Under the pieces are notes generated by a model, which worked only from the letters and a program-made list of their open reading frames with translations, had not been told where the DNA came from and did not search any database. From NCBI RefSeq assembly GCF_003958645.1, contig NZ_RXLO01000013.1, forward strand, positions 1 to 64,000: 64,000 bases of DNA, written 5' to 3'. The DNA comes from Chitinophaga rhizosphaerae. GTDB lineage: Bacteria; Bacteroidota; Bacteroidia; Chitinophagales; Chitinophagaceae. Shown one piece after another: positions 41,742 to 49,991 of this stretch (its first letter is position 1; the number at the start of each line of letters is the position of its first letter). Made by a program: the position numbers and the translations under genes.

Positions 41742-42916
41742 AAATAACGGCAATTGAAACGCAGGTCTGCCATGCGCGGATGCGCAACTGGATCTTCGTC
41801 AAGGTGATCACCGACCAGCCCGGATTGTACGGCTGGGGCGAAGCTACGCTGGAATGGCATACCCGTTCCGTAGTAGGCGCCATCGAGGATATTTCGCAAT
41901 TGCTCATCGGGGAAGACCCCCGGCGCATCGAATACCTCTGGCAAATGATGTACCGCCAGCACTTCTGGCACGGCAACGGCATTGTGCGCGGCACGGCCAT
42001 TTCCGGCATCGATCTCGCGCTGTGGGACATTCTCGGCAAAATCCATAACGTGCCCTGCCACGAGCTTTGGGGCGGCCGCGTCCGCGATTACATCCGGCTG
42101 TACTGTCACCTCGGTGGCGGCAAGATGGAGGATTTCTACGAAACCCGCGCCGACGACGCCAATCGGTTTGGCGAACTGGCGCAGCAGGCGGTGGAAGAGG
42201 GTTTCACGGCTTTCAAATCAATGGCTGTTCCCGAAACCATGCCCCTCGAAGGTTTGCGCCCTATCCGATACGCCGAAGCCTGCGTAAAAGCCATGCGCGA
42301 CGCGGTGGGTGAAGACATCGACATCATGGTGGATTGCCACGCACGGCCCAGCCCGCTCATGGGTATGCAATTCGCGAAAGCCCTCGAGCCCTACGGACTT
42401 TACTTCTTCGAAGAGCCTTGCTGGCCCGAAGCCATGGACGGCATCGCCGCCATCCAGGCCGCGGTGAGCACGCCCATCGCCAGCGGCGAGCGCCTCGTGG
42501 GCGTAGCCGCTTTCAAGGATATGCTGGAAAAACGCGCCGTGAGCGTGTTGCAGCCCGATATCACCCACTGCGGCGGCCTGAGCGAAGTGCGCCGCATCGC
42601 CGCGCTGGCAGACGCTTACCGCGTGGCACTGGCGCCGCATAACCCGCAAGGGCCCGTGAGCACGGCGGCTTCCATCGAACTGGGTTTTGCCACCCCGTCT
42701 TACGCCATCTGCGAAAGCGTGCACAGCGATGTGCCCTGGCGCGAAGAAGTGGTCAGCGAAGGATTCGTGGTGGAAAAGAAAGGCCGCATCGTGAAACCCA
42801 ACAACCGCCCGGGCCTCGGCATCGAGATCAACGAAGCGGTAGTGAAGAAGTATCCTTTCGAACAGGAAGTGCTGCAACGGAGCTTCTACCGCGACGGCGC
42901 CGTGGGCGACTGGTAA
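41738..42916 (+). CDS. Enolase-superfamily acid-sugar dehydratase (galactonate dehydratase-like)
   Basis: 392 residues, mandelate racemase subgroup. Metal ligands are apparent at D199 (MVDCHARPS), E225 (FFEEPCWPE) and E251 (SGERLVG). General acid/base residues include H201, D274 (PDITHCGG) and H301 (APHNPQGPVSTAAS). The D-x-H at 199-201 and His301 pattern is that of D-galactonate and other sugar-acid dehydratases, which yield 2-keto-3-deoxy acids. The exact substrate is unresolved. ATGA overlap with the PLP enzyme gene implies coupled translation. Confidence 0.9.
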   Translation: MKITAIETQVCHARMRNWIFVKVITDQPGLYGWGEATLEWHTRSVVGAIEDISQLLIGEDPRRIEYLWQMMYRQHFWHGNGIVRGTAISGIDLALWDILGKIHNVPCHELWGGRVRDYIRLYCHLGGGKMEDFYETRADDANRFGELAQQAVEEGFTAFKSMAVPETMPLEGLRPIRYAEACVKAMRDAVGEDIDIMVDCHARPSPLMGMQFAKALEPYGLYFFEEPCWPEAMDGIAAIQAAVSTPIASGERLVGVAAFKDMLEKRAVSVLQPDITHCGGLSEVRRIAALADAYRVALAPHNPQGPVSTAASIELGFATPSYAICESVHSDVPWREEVVSEGFVVEKKGRIVKPNNRPGLGIEINEAVVKKYPFEQEVLQRSFYRDGAVGDW

Positions 42917-42944
42917 TCAGAAAAAGACAAATTAAAACATTCAT

Positions 42945-43703
42945 ATGTTCAACGGTACAACACTCGCGGTAAGCGGAGGTTTGGGAGATATCGGGAGCGC
43001 CGTGGCGAGGGCTTTCGCCGCGCTTGGCGCCAATATCGCCATCGGCGACGTATTGCCGGAGGACAGGGCCGCGCCGCTGCTTCTGGAGATCGAAAGCAGG
43101 GGCGTGGCAGCCCTTTATACGCGGGTAGACGTGTCTGACCCCAAAGCGGTAGAACTTTGGATATCCGCTGCCGAAGCGGCCCTCGGGCCGGTGCGCATGG
43201 TGGTGGCGAATGCAGCTACCGTGACCATCGCCGGGCTGTTCGACGTAACGGCAGACCAGTGGCAGCGCGAGATCGACATCAACCTGAATGGCGCTTTCTA
43301 CCTCACGCGCGCCGCCGCCCGGCGCATGCTGGAGCTGCAACTAGCTGGCAGCATCGTGTATGTGGGTAGCTGGGCGGCGGAAGCGGTACATCCCGGCATC
43401 CCGGCGTATGCTGTTTCCAAGGCAGGCATGCGGATGCTGAGCAAAAGCATGGCACTGGAACTGGCGCCCCATGGCATTATGGTCAATGAGATCGCGCCGG
43501 GGTACGTAGACGCCGGCGTGAGCCGGCAGGTATGGGAAAAAGCCCCCGAGCAGCGGGAAGCCGCCGCCCGGAAAACGCCCGTCCGCAAACTGATCACGCC
43601 CGCGGAAATCGCCCGGGAGATCGTCAAACTCTGCGATCCGCAAAACCGCCATATCACCGGCTCCACGCTGCTGATGGACGGCGGCCTCAACTTATTACGC
43701 TAA
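42945..43703 (+). CDS. SDR-family NAD(P)-dependent oxidoreductase
   Basis: 252 residues, classical short-chain dehydrogenase. The cofactor motif is VSGGLGDIGSAVARAF (standard TGxxxGxG variant). VVANAATV is the NAG-like motif. The catalytic triad is Ser142 (VYVGSWAAE), Tyr155 and Lys159 (YAVSKAGM). A C-terminal GSTLLMDGGLNLLR is characteristic. It lies 28 bp after the dehydratase gene and probably oxidises or reduces a hydroxyl/keto group of the pathway intermediate. Confidence 0.94.
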   Translation: MFNGTTLAVSGGLGDIGSAVARAFAALGANIAIGDVLPEDRAAPLLLEIESRGVAALYTRVDVSDPKAVELWISAAEAALGPVRMVVANAATVTIAGLFDVTADQWQREIDINLNGAFYLTRAAARRMLELQLAGSIVYVGSWAAEAVHPGIPAYAVSKAGMRMLSKSMALELAPHGIMVNEIAPGYVDAGVSRQVWEKAPEQREAAARKTPVRKLITPAEIAREIVKLCDPQNRHITGSTLLMDGGLNLLR

Positions 43704-43718
43704 ACGAATTCCTTTACC

Positions 43719-45107
43719 ATGCACCGTTCTGCCATGGCGCCACTCCGGCCCGCCGCATTCGCCGGCATCATCGGAGTGGCACAAAGAGATATAACACCAC
43801 CCGTCGGCATCTTCGCCCGGAACTGGGGCGCGGCGCGGCACGACGTGGCCGCCGGCATCCACCGGCCGCTTATGCTTGTATGCACGGTGTTCAAATCGGA
43901 CGCAACTTCGGGTCCGCTGGTGCTCATCGGCGCGGATCTGGGCTGGTGGAAAAGCGCGCAGGACGAAAGGGAACTGCGCGAAGGCATCCTCTCCGCCCTC
44001 GGACTGCACGCCTCGCGGCTCATGTTCTGCCTGTCGCACACCCACGCAGGACCAGGCACTTTCAGCGAAGACGCCGTAAAACCCGGCGGGGAATTCATCG
44101 TTCCCTATCTCCGCCACGTCCGCGAAATGGCCATCGCAGCAGCAAGCGAAGCACTTGCTTCCGCGGTTCCCGCTACGCTCGATTGGGCGTACGGGCATTG
44201 CACGCTGGCCGTGAACCGTGATCTGCCCGAGCCGGGCGGCAAGCGGTTTGTGGTGGGCATGAACCCTGAAATTCCGGCAGACGATACCCTCCTCACCGGG
44301 CGTATTACTTCCGCAGACGGGCAAGTGCTCGGAACGATCGTCAATTACGCCTGCCATCCCACCACACTGGCCTGGGACAACGAACTGATTTCGCCCGATT
44401 ATGTAGGCGCCATGCGGGAAACAGTAGAATCGGCCACCGGGGCGCCCTGCCTTTTCCTGCAGGGCGCTTCCGGGGAGCTTTCGCCCGGGGAGCAATACAG
44501 TGGCGATACCGCGCTGGCAGACCGGTACGGCCGTCAGCTCGGGCACGCCGTGCTTTCCTCGCTCGGCGGAATGTTGCCAGCCGGCAGGGAACTCGTGTAC
44601 CAGGGCGCCGTGGAATCCGGTGCGCCGCTGGGGATCTGGCGCGAAAGCGGATTTTCACCTTCCTCCGATCTCAAAACCGAAATGAAATTGATCTCCATGC
44701 CGCTGAAAGATTTGCCCACCCTCGCAGAAATCGAGGCGCAATGGGCGGCCTGCGAAGACCACGTGCGCAAGGAGCGCCTGTGGCGGCAGCGGGGCATCCG
44801 CAAATCCCTTGGCGACGGTCCCCATGCCGACATGCCGCTATGGGTCTGGAAACTGGGAGGCGCTTTCCTCGCCGGCCAGCCCAACGAAGCCTATTCCGGC
44901 TTTCAAATAGCGCTACGCCGTGAGCTGGCGCCGGCGCCGGTAGCGGTTATCAACATCGTGAACGGTTACGCGGGATATCTGCCGCCGGCCGGTCACTATG
45001 AGCGGGATGCATACGCCGTCTGGCAAACGCCTTTCGCGGAAGGCGGCCTGGAACTGCTCACACGCACCGCGATCGACATTTCCCATCAACTGAACAGCCA
45101 CGCATGA
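43719..45107 (+). CDS. Cytoplasmic neutral/alkaline ceramidase-like hydrolase
   Basis: 462 residues resembling the N-terminal domain of neutral/alkaline non-lysosomal ceramidases. Seen are the opening GVAQRDITPPVGI, the Zn-site CLSHTHAGPG (H107, H109), NYACHPTTLAWDN (His), LFLQGASGELSP (nucleophile-loop-like), and a long C-terminal part with VINIVNGYAGYLPPAGHYERDAY. There is no signal peptide, and it is shorter than true ceramidases (about 670 residues), lacking the lipid-side domain. Amide hydrolysis of a small N-acyl compound is a reasonable inference. It overlaps the symporter gene by 4 bp (ATGA). Confidence 0.85.
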   Translation: MHRSAMAPLRPAAFAGIIGVAQRDITPPVGIFARNWGAARHDVAAGIHRPLMLVCTVFKSDATSGPLVLIGADLGWWKSAQDERELREGILSALGLHASRLMFCLSHTHAGPGTFSEDAVKPGGEFIVPYLRHVREMAIAAASEALASAVPATLDWAYGHCTLAVNRDLPEPGGKRFVVGMNPEIPADDTLLTGRITSADGQVLGTIVNYACHPTTLAWDNELISPDYVGAMRETVESATGAPCLFLQGASGELSPGEQYSGDTALADRYGRQLGHAVLSSLGGMLPAGRELVYQGAVESGAPLGIWRESGFSPSSDLKTEMKLISMPLKDLPTLAEIEAQWAACEDHVRKERLWRQRGIRKSLGDGPHADMPLWVWKLGGAFLAGQPNEAYSGFQIALRRELAPAPVAVINIVNGYAGYLPPAGHYERDAYAVWQTPFAEGGLELLTRTAIDISHQLNSHA

Positions 45108-46675
45108 ATCTCCAATTGACAGCTCTCGACGCCGTTATTTTCGGTGTATACATTTTGGGGGTGATAGCCCTGGGCATTTACGCCTCCCGTCAAAACCAAA
45201 AGACGCGCCGCGATTATTTCCTGGCGGGCGATAAAATGTCCTGGTGGATGATCGGCGGCAGCATTATTGCCGCCAACATCAGCAGCCATCACCTCGTAGG
45301 CGCCATGGGCGCCGCATACAACCGCGGTTTCGTGGCGATAGCCATGGAATGGGGCGCCATTTTGCTGGGATTCAACGCGCTGCTGTGGATCTTCCTGCCG
45401 TTTTATATCCGGAATGGTTTTTATACCGTGCCCGAATTCCTGGAAAGGCGGTTCAGTGGTGCGGCGCGTACTACTTACGCGGGCCTCATCCTGTTGACGT
45501 ACATCTTCGTGGAAATCGCCGCGGTGCTGTATCTCGGGGCCGTTTCGCTGAATACGCTTTTCGGGTTCGATATCATGCCCTGTGTGATCGTGCTTGCGCT
45601 GCTGACCGGTGTGTATACCGTGCTGGGCGGCCTTCGCGCCGTTATCTGGACGGAAATGCTGCAGCTCGGCGTGCTGGTGCTGGGCGGTATCATCCTTACT
45701 TTCGCGACCGTTTCCAAAGCCGGCGGCATTTCCGCGGTGATGGAAACCACTAAAAACTGGGACCTCATCCTGCCGCATACCGATCCCGATTTCCCGTGGA
45801 CGATGTACCTCGGCGGGCTCGTCTGCATCAGCGTTTTCTATTGCGCTACCAACCAGTTCCTCGTACAGCGCGTGCTGGCGGCGAAAAACGAATGGCATGC
45901 GCGGATGGGCGTGGTGTTCGGCGATTACCTGAAATTCCTCGTGCCGCTCATCATCACCGTTCCGGCGCTCGTGGCACCGAAACTTTTTCCCGACCTGGAG
46001 AAACCCGATCAGCTGTTTTCCGTGCTGGTGGCGAATCTGTTACCGTCCGGCCTCGTGGGGCTCGTAATGGCGGGGCTTATTGCGGCGGTGATGTCGCACC
46101 TGAGCGGGGCCATTAATTCCTGCACTTCCATCCTCACCAACGATATTTACCTGCCTTACTTCCGGAAAAACGCGACCGATGCGGAAGCCGTCCGTTTCGG
46201 GAAGATTTCCGGCGCGGTGGTAATAGTCGTGGGCGTAGCCTGTTCGGCGCTTTTCATCCGGCATAGCGAAAAACCGGTATTCCTTTACCTGATGAACGCC
46301 TATGGCTGGTTTACCCCGGGCATCGCCACCATGTTCCTGCTCGGTATTCTGTGGAAACGTACTACCAATGCGGGCGCCCTCGCCGCAGGGGCCCTCACCA
46401 TCCCGCTATCGGTCATCCTGGACCGCGCCATGCCCGGTATGCCGTTTTTCAACCGCACCGGCATCGTGTTCTGGACCTGCATGATCGTTTGCGTTGTCGT
46501 GAGCCTGGTCACCAAGCCCAAACCGGCCGGAGAACTGGCAGGGCTCATCTGGAACAGGGAAAGCCTGCAGCTCCCTGCAGACCAGCGCGCCATGAACCGC
46601 GGCATCCGCAACCCCGCGTTCTGGTGGGCCATCATCACGGCGGCGGTCCTGTTTTTCTATATCCGATTCGCGTAA
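45104..46675 (+). CDS. Sodium:solute symporter (SSS family)
   Basis: 523 residues with about 13-14 membrane helices. Family landmarks are GIYASRQNQKTRRDYFLAGDKMSWWMIGGSIIAANISSHHLVGAMGAAY, the middle QFLVQRVLAAKNEWHARMG, and GLIAAVMSHLSGAINSCTSILTNDIYLPYF. It imports a sugar, sugar acid or similar solute across the inner membrane with Na+. As the last gene of the five-gene operon it supplies the inner-membrane step to match SusC/SusD. A strong terminator follows. Confidence 0.95.
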   Translation: MNLQLTALDAVIFGVYILGVIALGIYASRQNQKTRRDYFLAGDKMSWWMIGGSIIAANISSHHLVGAMGAAYNRGFVAIAMEWGAILLGFNALLWIFLPFYIRNGFYTVPEFLERRFSGAARTTYAGLILLTYIFVEIAAVLYLGAVSLNTLFGFDIMPCVIVLALLTGVYTVLGGLRAVIWTEMLQLGVLVLGGIILTFATVSKAGGISAVMETTKNWDLILPHTDPDFPWTMYLGGLVCISVFYCATNQFLVQRVLAAKNEWHARMGVVFGDYLKFLVPLIITVPALVAPKLFPDLEKPDQLFSVLVANLLPSGLVGLVMAGLIAAVMSHLSGAINSCTSILTNDIYLPYFRKNATDAEAVRFGKISGAVVIVVGVACSALFIRHSEKPVFLYLMNAYGWFTPGIATMFLLGILWKRTTNAGALAAGALTIPLSVILDRAMPGMPFFNRTGIVFWTCMIVCVVVSLVTKPKPAGELAGLIWNRESLQLPADQRAMNRGIRNPAFWWAIITAAVLFFYIRFA

Positions 46676-46700
46676 AAACTTTTGTACACATAGACGATCG

Positions 46701-46734
46701 CGGGGGTGGGGATTTATCCTCGCCCCCGTTTTTT
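46701..46734 (+). terminator. Terminator of the catabolic operon
   Basis: CGGGGGTGGGGA (46701-46712) pairs with CCTCGCCCCCG (46718-46728), with small imperfections, followed by T6 (46729-46734). Confidence 0.85.
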
Positions 46735-46780
46735 ATGTCCGCCAATCCCGTTATTTTCATGTATCCAAACCGGGAACGCA

Positions 46781-47128
46781 ATGCAACCGCAACCTACCAT
46801 CGAAGCACTGGCGCAGGATACCCTGCCATTCGGCGATACGCTCGCCGGAAACGTGGCCGCGCGCCTGGAAGAAGGATGCTCCATCGGCTACCGCCGGCCG
46901 GGGTATTGCGGAATGGGCATGGAGAAAGACGATTTCGGGGATTTCCTTTATGGTGAGCTGTACAAAGGCGTCATGCAACGCCCGCGCCGGTTTCGTTCCC
47001 GGGAAGAATTCATCGCATGGCTGGCGGAACAGTCTACCGCCTCCATGGCCCAACTCGATCATGAGGACCCGCGGAAAAGGGGCGTATTGGTCATCACCCG
47101 CCAGCGATTGCTCGCCTTCACCGAATAA
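46781..47128 (+). CDS. Hypothetical 115-residue protein
   Basis: A small soluble protein starting MQPQPTIEALAQDTLPFGDTL, with GYCGMGMEKDDFGDFLYGELYKG in the middle and a basic C-terminus (KRGVLVITRQRLLAF). I do not recognise a family. Codon use is normal, and a strong terminator precedes and a hairpin follows it, which supports a single-gene unit. The ATG at 46781 is preferred over an upstream in-frame start that would sit in the preceding terminator's T-tract. Confidence 0.62.
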   Translation: MQPQPTIEALAQDTLPFGDTLAGNVAARLEEGCSIGYRRPGYCGMGMEKDDFGDFLYGELYKGVMQRPRRFRSREEFIAWLAEQSTASMAQLDHEDPRKRGVLVITRQRLLAFTE

Positions 47129-47152
47129 AGAAAGCCCTCCGCGCAGGAGGGC
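47126..47152 (-). terminator. Terminator between convergent genes
   Basis: GCCCTCC (47134-47140) and GGAGGGC (47146-47152) form a stem. On the minus strand it is followed by a T-rich TTTCTTTATT, so it best serves the PQQ dehydrogenase gene. Confidence 0.65.
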
Positions 47153-47178
47153 CTCGTGATGCCGGTTGGTTTTCATCT

Positions 47179-48690
47179 TCACTTCGCCGGTTTCCGTAAT
47201 GATTTCACCGCTTCGGGCGCAACGGCGCCTGCCCTGTTGCTCCACGAACTGCGGATATGGGTGGCCACGGCCGCGATATCGTCGTCAGACAAAAACCGGA
47301 ACGCGGGCATTTGCTCCGTTGCCGGGGATTTGCTGCCGTTCAGCAGGATATGCAGCAAGGCTTCCGGTTTGCCCGTTACTACCTTGCTGTGTTCGAGCGC
47401 GGGGAACGAGCCGGGAACGCCCTTCCCGTCTGCCTTGTGACAGGCTTCGCAATAACTTTTGTAGACCGCGGGGCCTTTCGCCACAGGCGTTGCCGGCGCG
47501 GCGGCGGGGCCGGGCAACAGGGTGAGGCCTTTCGAATCCTGGATGGGAGAGAGGCGGATAATGCGATCGTCTGCCGGGATGGGGAACCCTTTGCCGGGGT
47601 TCCAGTCGCGGTTGCTGGTGGCGAGGTAGACATCGCCTTCGGGCGATACGCAGATGTCGCGGATACGGCCGAACTGCTGCGTGAAATATACTTTTTCGCC
47701 CAGCACGGAATCGCGCGCGTCGTTGAGCCGGATCACGCGAAGGCTGGCGCCCTTGAGCGTTCCGAGCAGCAGGGTGTTCTGCCAGTCGCGGATGGCGGAA
47801 TGGTTGTAGTAATCGATGCCGGCCGGCGCGATGGTGGGCGTCCAGGCCATCGCAGGCGGAGTGAAAGGATTGGAATCGGCATATGCTTTTTCATCTGCCC
47901 GGTCGGCAAACCCTTCGATGTGCGGCCATGCGTAATATGCAGCTTTTTGAATGTGGTTCAGCTCATCGTCGGTAGCATCGCCATGCTCGGATGCGAACAA
48001 TTGTCCGCGGTCGGTAAACGCGATGCCCTGGATATTCCGGTGCCCGCGCGACCATATATAATTCCCCGGGTAAGGGTTATCTGCCGGAACGGAGCCGTCG
48101 GCATTGAGGCGGAGCACTTTGCCGTTGAGCCTGGCCGTGTCTCCGGCGAATGCATCGTGCGCAGCGTCTCCCGTCGAGAAATACACTTTGCCGTCTGGCC
48201 CGATGATGACGCGCGATCCGTTGTGCCCCGTGTTGCCGGGAAATTCGAGCAGAATTTTAGGATCGGTGAGCGTATCGTTGCCGCGGGTGTAACGCACGAG
48301 GCGCGACACGATCGAGGAATCGGGATTGCGATGGGTGTAGTCGAGGTATACGTAAGGTGCTGTGGGATGGACGGCCATGCCCAGCAGGCCCAGGGAACGG
48401 TGGCGGTATACTTCGGGAATGGTGAGCAGCAGCTGCTTTTCGCCCGTTGCGGGATCGATTTTGCTGACCGTGCCGCTTTGTTCAGTGAACCAGATATGCC
48501 CGTCGGGCCCCCAGCAGATTTCCCAGGGAACGTTCAGTTTTTCCGCTACTATGGAAATGCCGAGGGTGGTGGAATCAAGCTCCAGCGCGGATGTTACGGG
48601 TTGGTTGAATCGTTTGCCCGGCCCGTTGCAGGACAAAAGCACGCCCGCCGGCAGCAAAACCGGCAGCAGGTAAGGAAGCCATTTTTTCAT
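47179..48690 (-). CDS. PQQ-dependent aldose dehydrogenase fused to cytochrome c
   Basis: 503 residues. Lipobox GVLLSC puts a lipid anchor at Cys21. About 40-390 is a six-bladed propeller of the soluble glucose/sorbosone dehydrogenase type (NVPWEICWGPDGHIWFTEQSG, NTGHNGSRVIIGPDGKVYFSTGD, GHRNIQGIAFTDRGQLFASEHG, WPHIEGFADR). About 405-485 is a class-I cytochrome c with the heme motif CEACH at 414-418 and a likely Met ligand in EQMPAF near 461. It would oxidise aldoses to lactones in the periplasm and pass electrons to its own heme. It is divergent from the lactonase gene across a shared palindrome. Confidence 0.92.
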   Translation of the reverse strand: MKKWLPYLLPVLLPAGVLLSCNGPGKRFNQPVTSALELDSTTLGISIVAEKLNVPWEICWGPDGHIWFTEQSGTVSKIDPATGEKQLLLTIPEVYRHRSLGLLGMAVHPTAPYVYLDYTHRNPDSSIVSRLVRYTRGNDTLTDPKILLEFPGNTGHNGSRVIIGPDGKVYFSTGDAAHDAFAGDTARLNGKVLRLNADGSVPADNPYPGNYIWSRGHRNIQGIAFTDRGQLFASEHGDATDDELNHIQKAAYYAWPHIEGFADRADEKAYADSNPFTPPAMAWTPTIAPAGIDYYNHSAIRDWQNTLLLGTLKGASLRVIRLNDARDSVLGEKVYFTQQFGRIRDICVSPEGDVYLATSNRDWNPGKGFPIPADDRIIRLSPIQDSKGLTLLPGPAAAPATPVAKGPAVYKSYCEACHKADGKGVPGSFPALEHSKVVTGKPEALLHILLNGSKSPATEQMPAFRFLSDDDIAAVATHIRSSWSNRAGAVAPEAVKSLRKPAK

Positions 48691-48737
48691 CGTGTGTGCA
48701 TGATCGTTATCCCATCCATGGATTGGGAAACCCGGAT

Positions 48738-48757
48738 TTTCGGGTACGTACCCGAAA
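48738..48757. promoter_or_regulatory. 20-bp perfect palindrome in a divergent promoter region
   Basis: TTTCGGGTACGTACCCGAAA is perfectly self-complementary and centred between the PQQ dehydrogenase (start 48690) and the lactonase gene (start 48820). Its core matches the four susC-upstream copies. The CG at the centre is the style of LacI-family operators. A weak -7 box TAATTTTC (48806-48813) lies just before the lactonase ATG. Confidence 0.75.
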
Positions 48758-48819
48758 GATAGGGATATTTTGCTGAAATTGTGTGCAGACAAGGATTTTA
48801 TTTAATAATTTTCCGCACG

Positions 48820-49698
48820 ATGAAAATGCACGAAAGGATAGTGGCGCCGCTGTGGCTGGAAGCCGGGAACATGCTGGGGGAAAGTCCGCGTTGGGATGCA
48901 GCGCATAACCGCTGGATATGGGTAGACATTGCCGCCGGAAAGGTTTTTGTGCGGGAAGCGCCTGACGGCGAAATCCGCGAATGGCCGCCCGGCCGCCACG
49001 TTTCCCTCGCCCTGCCGGAAGACCGTGATCACCTCATCATCGCCCACCACGGCGGCATTTCCCGCCTCAGCCTGTTGCACGGCAACACCACGTTGCTTAC
49101 AGACATGGGCCTGCATTGGAACGGTCTCCGTTGTAACGACGGCGCCGCCGATGCGCAGGGCCGCCTTTGGATCGGCACCACCACTTTCGATCACCGCGCA
49201 GGCGGCGGCGATCTTTATGTGATCGGGAAAACCCGGAGCGCTGAAGTGCGCTATCCCGCAGCAGCCTGTTCCAACGGCATCACCTGGAGCCCCGGCGGCA
49301 AAACGATGTATTACACCGACAGTCTTGCCCGAACCATCGTGGCATTCGACTTCGCGGAAAACGGCACGATCGCCAACGGGCGCGCCATCATCACCATTCT
49401 TCCCGCATCGGGCTTGCCAGACGGGATGGCCTGCGACGCAGAGGGCATGCTGTGGGTCGCGCTGTGGGGCGGCTTCGGCGTTGGGCGCTATAACCCTGCC
49501 ACCGGCGAACAAATCAACTTCATAGAAATCCCCGTTCCCAATGCAACGGCCTGCTGTTTCGGCGGCCCCGGTCTCGACACCCTGGTAATCACTACCGCAG
49601 CTAAGGAAACCGACCTGGCACAATACCCCCTTTCAGGTAGCCTGTTTGCAGTGCAGCCGGGCGTTTCGGGGTTGCTTTCCGGCTGTATCGATATATAA
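48820..49698 (+). CDS. SMP-30/gluconolactonase-family lactonase
   Basis: 292 residues, six-bladed propeller of the SGL/regucalcin family. Metal-site segments are WLEAGNMLGESPRWD (Glu), LRCNDGAADAQGRLWIGT (Asn/Asp), ACSNGITWSPGGKTMYYTDS (Asn) and GLPDGMACDAEGMLWVALW (Asp). It hydrolyses aldonolactones to acids and lacks a signal peptide, so it acts in the cytoplasm. Pairing with the PQQ sugar dehydrogenase gives a lactone-producing and lactone-opening pair, although they sit in different compartments unless the lactone is imported. Confidence 0.93.
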   Translation: MKMHERIVAPLWLEAGNMLGESPRWDAAHNRWIWVDIAAGKVFVREAPDGEIREWPPGRHVSLALPEDRDHLIIAHHGGISRLSLLHGNTTLLTDMGLHWNGLRCNDGAADAQGRLWIGTTTFDHRAGGGDLYVIGKTRSAEVRYPAAACSNGITWSPGGKTMYYTDSLARTIVAFDFAENGTIANGRAIITILPASGLPDGMACDAEGMLWVALWGGFGVGRYNPATGEQINFIEIPVPNATACCFGGPGLDTLVITTAAKETDLAQYPLSGSLFAVQPGVSGLLSGCIDI

Positions 49699-49991
49699 AT
49701 CAAGCTGTTATTTCTAGTTGCCTACGTGGCGGTACGTACCCGCTGCACGTTGCCCGCAATCGTTTGCCGGTGCCGTGCCGTTTCCTGCCACTCATCGGTC
49801 ATCCCAACCACCCGTCATTTGCCTGAAACTATCGGCACAACGGCACGTCTTTATAAAGAACGCCGCTGCCGCAGGATTCTTCCGTCAAATAATCCAGTAG
49901 CGCGGATTTGGGATGAACGGCCCGTGAAAACCGTGAATCCGCCCGAACTTTAATATCGTCATCCTTACAGCAACTATTATTTAACCTTGTT
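49699..49991 (+). other. 293-bp intergenic region before the TonB-linked receptor
   Basis: No gene seen. It contains the GTACGTAC palindrome at 49731-49740 and an AT-rich stretch just before the receptor gene (about 49950-49990), where its promoter should lie. Confidence 0.5.
49731..49740 (+). promoter_or_regulatory. GTACGTAC operator upstream of the TonB-linked receptor
   Basis: GGTACGTACC is a perfect 10-bp palindrome within GCGGTACGTACCCGC. Its right half and flank match the susC-upstream copies. It lies 33 bp after the lactonase stop and 252 bp before the receptor. Confidence 0.55.
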
